From Allocoleopsis franciscana PCC 7113 (GTDB taxonomy: Bacteria > Cyanobacteriota > Cyanobacteriia > Cyanobacteriales > Coleofasciculaceae), in assembly GCF_000317515.1 (NCBI RefSeq), contig NC_019738.1, positions 3,994,001-4,058,000 of the forward strand: 64,000 nucleotides of DNA, read 5' to 3'. Within the stretch, counting starts at the first letter, position 1. Every line of letters begins with the position of its first letter. This document shows, piece after piece, positions 61,329-64,000 of this stretch. A program made the position numbers and the translations under genes. The notes beneath the pieces were generated by a model, which was not told the DNA's origin, did no database searches, and worked only from the letters and a program-made list of their open reading frames with translations.

Positions 61329-63056
61329 TTAGGCTTGATACCCGTATGTATCAACGTCATTCGCCTGGGAGCGATAGACGTTAGCACCAGTAGTATTTAT
61401 ACCGACGGCATTAGGATTAACTAAAGCAACGGCTTGCTTGAGCGCCTCTACACGATCAACGAAGAAGTTATGTTGAGGAACGAATCTGGAAATTCCAAAT
61501 TTTTCTAAACGCTGTTTAACTTTGCCTGCTGCACCGACGATAAACACCTGGCGGCCTTGTTCGCTGGCATCCTTGATGGCATTTTCGATTGCCAGAGATG
61601 CTGTCACGCCCAACATTGGTACATCGCTCAGATCCAGAATCAGCACATCGGAGTCTGCCATTGCTGAATGTTCACGAGCGATCGCTTTGGAAACCCCGAA
61701 GATCATGGGTCCGCTCAAGTAGAAGAGCAGGATACGTCCATTCGCTTGATCGAGTAATTGCTTCTCTTCATCGTTCAAGATAATGGCATCATCAGCATCG
61801 GTAATCGTCTTCACCTCCTGAGATCGCAATGCGGAAAGACGCTCGATCGTGAGAATGTTGGCAATAAAGACTCCAACGCCGACGGCAACAATCAGGTCAA
61901 CAAATACGGTGAGGAACAACACACCGTACATAATCAGTGTGCCCTTCAGGGATACCTTGTGAGCGCGTTTCAGGAAGCTCCAGTCGAGAATGTCAATCCC
62001 CACCTTGAGAGCAATACCCGCTAACACTGCCATGGGAATGCTTTGGGTTAAACCGGCGGCCCACAACACGACAATCATTAAGATTAGCGCACGAGTGATA
62101 CCCGATAAAGCTGTGCTAGCACCAGTCTGAATGTTAACAACTGTTCCCATCGTGGCACCCGCACCCGGTAGTCCACCACATAAACCAGATATGAGGTTAC
62201 CGATCCCTTGACCAATTAATTCCTTATCAGATTTGTGTTCCGTGCGAGTCAAACTGTCGGCAATTACAGCGGTGAGCAAGGTATCAATACAACCCAACAT
62301 CCCTAGCATTGCCGCATCTACAAACATCACAACCATTTGAGATGCCGAGAAAGTGGGCATTTGCAAGGTTGGCAGCCCCATTGGGATTTCGCCAATCCGT
62401 CTGATGTCAGCATTCCCGAAGAAAACGAGAGAAATTATAGTGACACCAACTAATGCCACGAGTTGGGGTGGAGCAAAGCGCTTAATTTTGGCTGGCATTA
62501 AGAAAATAATTGCCAACGTCATCGCGCCCAAAGCTGTTTCCGCAGGATTAATATTGGATAACAGCTGCGGCAGATTTTGCACCATCCCCAACACGCCACC
62601 TTTAGGGTTTGGTTGTCCCACAAAAGGTGCAATCTGTAGGATGATCAGGATGACTCCAATCCCAGACATAAAGCCGGAGATTACGCTGTAAGGCATGAGC
62701 GTAATGTATTTTCCCAGCTTAAATATCCCCAACACGATTTGAAATATTCCAGACAGCATAACTACGGTAAATGCCATAGCTAAGCCGTTTTCTGGGTTAT
62801 TTGCCACCATGGAACTGACGATCGCAGTCATGACTACAGTCATCGGTCCGGTTGGCTCAGAAATCAGAGTTGGCGTACCACCAAACAATGCTGCAAAAAA
62901 GCCGACGCAAACAGCGCCATAAAGACCAGCCACAGGGCCAGCACCCGAAGCAACACCGAACGCCAACGCTAACGGTAAGGAAACGATCGCAGCCGTTAAA
63001 CCACCAAATAAATCCCCTCTTAGGTTTCTGAAATGGATAGTATTGGTCAATGACAT
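61329..63056 (-). CDS. bicA: SulP-family sodium-dependent bicarbonate transporter
   Basis: BicA imports bicarbonate with Na+ into the cyanobacterial cytoplasm for the CO2-concentrating mechanism. The 575-residue protein has the BicA N-terminus (NTIHFRNLRGDLFGGLTAAI), the ion-site helices LPLALAFGVASGAGPVAGLY and GFFAALFGGTPTLISEPTGP, and the conserved VADSLTRTEHKSDKELIGQ-like block followed by GLPGAGATMGTVVNIQTGA. The C-terminal STAS domain (ILLFYLSGPMIFGVSKAIAR, then VLILDLSDVPMLGVTASLAI) is complete. All blocks agree with Synechococcus BicA as I recall it. It lies 143 nt upstream of the antiporter gene on the same strand, which may be cotranscribed. Confidence 0.95.
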   Translation of the reverse strand: MSLTNTIHFRNLRGDLFGGLTAAIVSLPLALAFGVASGAGPVAGLYGAVCVGFFAALFGGTPTLISEPTGPMTVVMTAIVSSMVANNPENGLAMAFTVVMLSGIFQIVLGIFKLGKYITLMPYSVISGFMSGIGVILIILQIAPFVGQPNPKGGVLGMVQNLPQLLSNINPAETALGAMTLAIIFLMPAKIKRFAPPQLVALVGVTIISLVFFGNADIRRIGEIPMGLPTLQMPTFSASQMVVMFVDAAMLGMLGCIDTLLTAVIADSLTRTEHKSDKELIGQGIGNLISGLCGGLPGAGATMGTVVNIQTGASTALSGITRALILMIVVLWAAGLTQSIPMAVLAGIALKVGIDILDWSFLKRAHKVSLKGTLIMYGVLFLTVFVDLIVAVGVGVFIANILTIERLSALRSQEVKTITDADDAIILNDEEKQLLDQANGRILLFYLSGPMIFGVSKAIAREHSAMADSDVLILDLSDVPMLGVTASLAIENAIKDASEQGRQVFIVGAAGKVKQRLEKFGISRFVPQHNFFVDRVEALKQAVALVNPNAVGINTTGANVYRSQANDVDTYGYQA

Positions 63057-63704
63057 ATTGGGTTCATTGGATACAAGGACAGAAAAATGCTGATTTACAA
63101 AAAGTGTGTCTACTTTGAGTAAATTACATTTTTTACAAGCATGAAATTCAGCAAGCCAAAAATGCCTTGCTAAAGGCTAGCCCTCCTTCCTAAAGGCTAA
63201 GCCGCTATGGTGTGAATCTCAATTAGAGAAAGCTTTGTTGAAAACAGGTCACCCAGGGGGCTATGAATTTTTACCTAAATTTTAGGGATTTCTTGTGAAC
63301 CGTTATTGGGTTTGCTTAGAAATAGCTTACAACGTTTAAAACCAATATTCTTCCCTAATATCGATAGTTGTTAAAATAATCTTAAATGAAGATCATAGAT
63401 AAAAGCTTATATAGCTTCAAGCACTCATAAGTATAAGTAAAGCTTTTTGGTAAACTTGCCGTTGCTGAAACTGCCGACTGAGGAGACAATCCGTTTGGCG
63501 GTGGCTTTGAGTACGGTGCTATCAGGGCTTTTCCCGCCGACTGTCTGGGATGGGCTGGGCTAAGGTATCCCGCTTCAGGCTGTGAGAAGACGTGATCGTA
63601 GAGGAGGGTGGCAAGCCTAGTGCGATCCGCTAGCGTCACGCCGACGATCGTGCTACGCTAACGTCGCTACCGCTACAAACAGAGGAGATGCCAAAAGCGA
63701 TCGC
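63057..63704. other. long upstream region of bicA with HIP1-like palindromes
   Basis: No gene is supported in these 648 bases. The left part should hold the bicA promoter. From 63600 to 63670 there is a dense block of palindromic HIP1-like phrases (CTAGTGCGATCCGCTAGCG, GACGATCGTGC, CTACGCTAACG) typical of dispersed repeats. Short frames across it are incidental. Confidence 0.4.
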
Positions 63705-63971
63705 TTATCGGACTGTGACAGTCAATGTCAAATCGCTCATACCCCAGACTTCAAGGAACCGACTAAATAACCGTTCACTGGCTGAGGTCATATCTCCATC
63801 CGGTCCAATAATTCCACCCTCGATCAGCCTACCTCCATCGGTTTGCAAATCCAAGCGCAATTCACCCTCGTCGTCTTTGTGAAGAATTAGGCTTCCCCTA
63901 GCCAAGACTTGCCCCGCACGACTACTAATGGCACACCGCATAATTGAAGTTTCTCCTGCTTGAAATAACAT
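63705..63971 (-). CDS. small hypothetical protein at the right edge
   Basis: The 88-residue frame starts at ATG 63971 (MLFQAGETSIMRCAISSRAG). It has alternating strands (LARGSLILHKDDEGELRLDL, then LTLTVTVR) and one acidic helix (TSASERLFSRFLEVWGM), a compact fold that seems genuine. No family is recognised. Regulatory sequence upstream lies at the edge of the window. Confidence 0.5.
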   Translation of the reverse strand: MLFQAGETSIMRCAISSRAGQVLARGSLILHKDDEGELRLDLQTDGGRLIEGGIIGPDGDMTSASERLFSRFLEVWGMSDLTLTVTVR

Positions 63972-64000
63972 CCTTAATCATCATGCCAGGATATTTGCGG

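Noticed and set aside
63382-63639. 85-codon minus-strand frame upstream of bicA
   Set aside because: It lies over dispersed palindromes with no start signal or homologous pattern.

Overview
The window is cyanobacterial chromosome. HIP1 octamers (GCGATCGC) are frequent, and it carries a BicA-type SulP bicarbonate transporter, a SigC-like group 2 sigma factor, a lipoprotein-like gene family resembling a cyanobacterial DUF, heptameric tandem repeats (GGCAGRA) and TPR/CHAT-type genes. The repeat content and large accessory gene set suggest a filamentous or otherwise large-genome cyanobacterium; the species cannot be read from the sequence.

Layout. 1-10.4 kb: the end of a probable RNase Z gene, cobU, a family 2 glycosyltransferase, an M48 peptidase with an unknown partner, a UPF0104-type membrane protein, two lipoprotein-like paralogs (the second interrupted by a stop codon), a secreted protein and cysC. 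10,522-30,301: a 19.8-kb Tn7-like transposon bounded by perfect 24-bp inverted ends. 30.3-38.5 kb: tRNA-Pro(CGG), lipA, gpsA, sigC, two peptidoglycan-binding-domain proteins, an SH3 protein and small genes. 38.6-44.6 kb: a row of unusual proteins (NTPase-TPR, WGR-propeller, lamin-tail domain). 44.9-63.97 kb: an SLH-GHL10 hydrolase, a decayed TPR-CHAT gene, a macro-domain protein, an L,D-transpeptidase, murG, a two-component pair around a small secreted protein, a signal peptidase I with an extra membrane domain, an Na+/H+ antiporter and bicA.

The transposon is the main discovery. It is a type V-K CRISPR-associated transposon (CAST): tnsB-tnsC-tniQ at the left, cas12k, a tracrRNA locus and a two-repeat CRISPR array at the right, and no tnsA. 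After the last canonical repeat lies a degenerate repeat followed by 17 nt (30,094-30,110) that exactly match the adjacent tRNA-Pro gene. The match has a GTA (GTN-type) PAM, and exactly 62 nt lie between the PAM and the transposon end, which is the known V-K insertion spacing. The sequence therefore records how the element homed beside this tRNA gene. The insertion appears to have separated the tRNA from its rho-independent terminator, now at 10,470-10,506.

The cargo is mainly anti-invader. One five-gene set on the minus strand (cytosine methyltransferase, MutL/MORC-like ATPase, Z1 ATPase, PD-(D/E)XK protein, AIPR protein) has the content of an Mza-type defence system. A GmrSD-like DUF262-DUF1524 nuclease and small DNA-binding proteins are also present. 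A sequence motif shared between the promoter of a ribbon-helix-helix gene and the cas12k upstream region suggests a local regulator. The element shows decay: tnsC is frameshifted by a 5-bp tandem duplication, tniQ carries an in-frame 27-nt palindromic insertion in its zinc-binding region, and no matching 5-bp target duplication flanks the ends.
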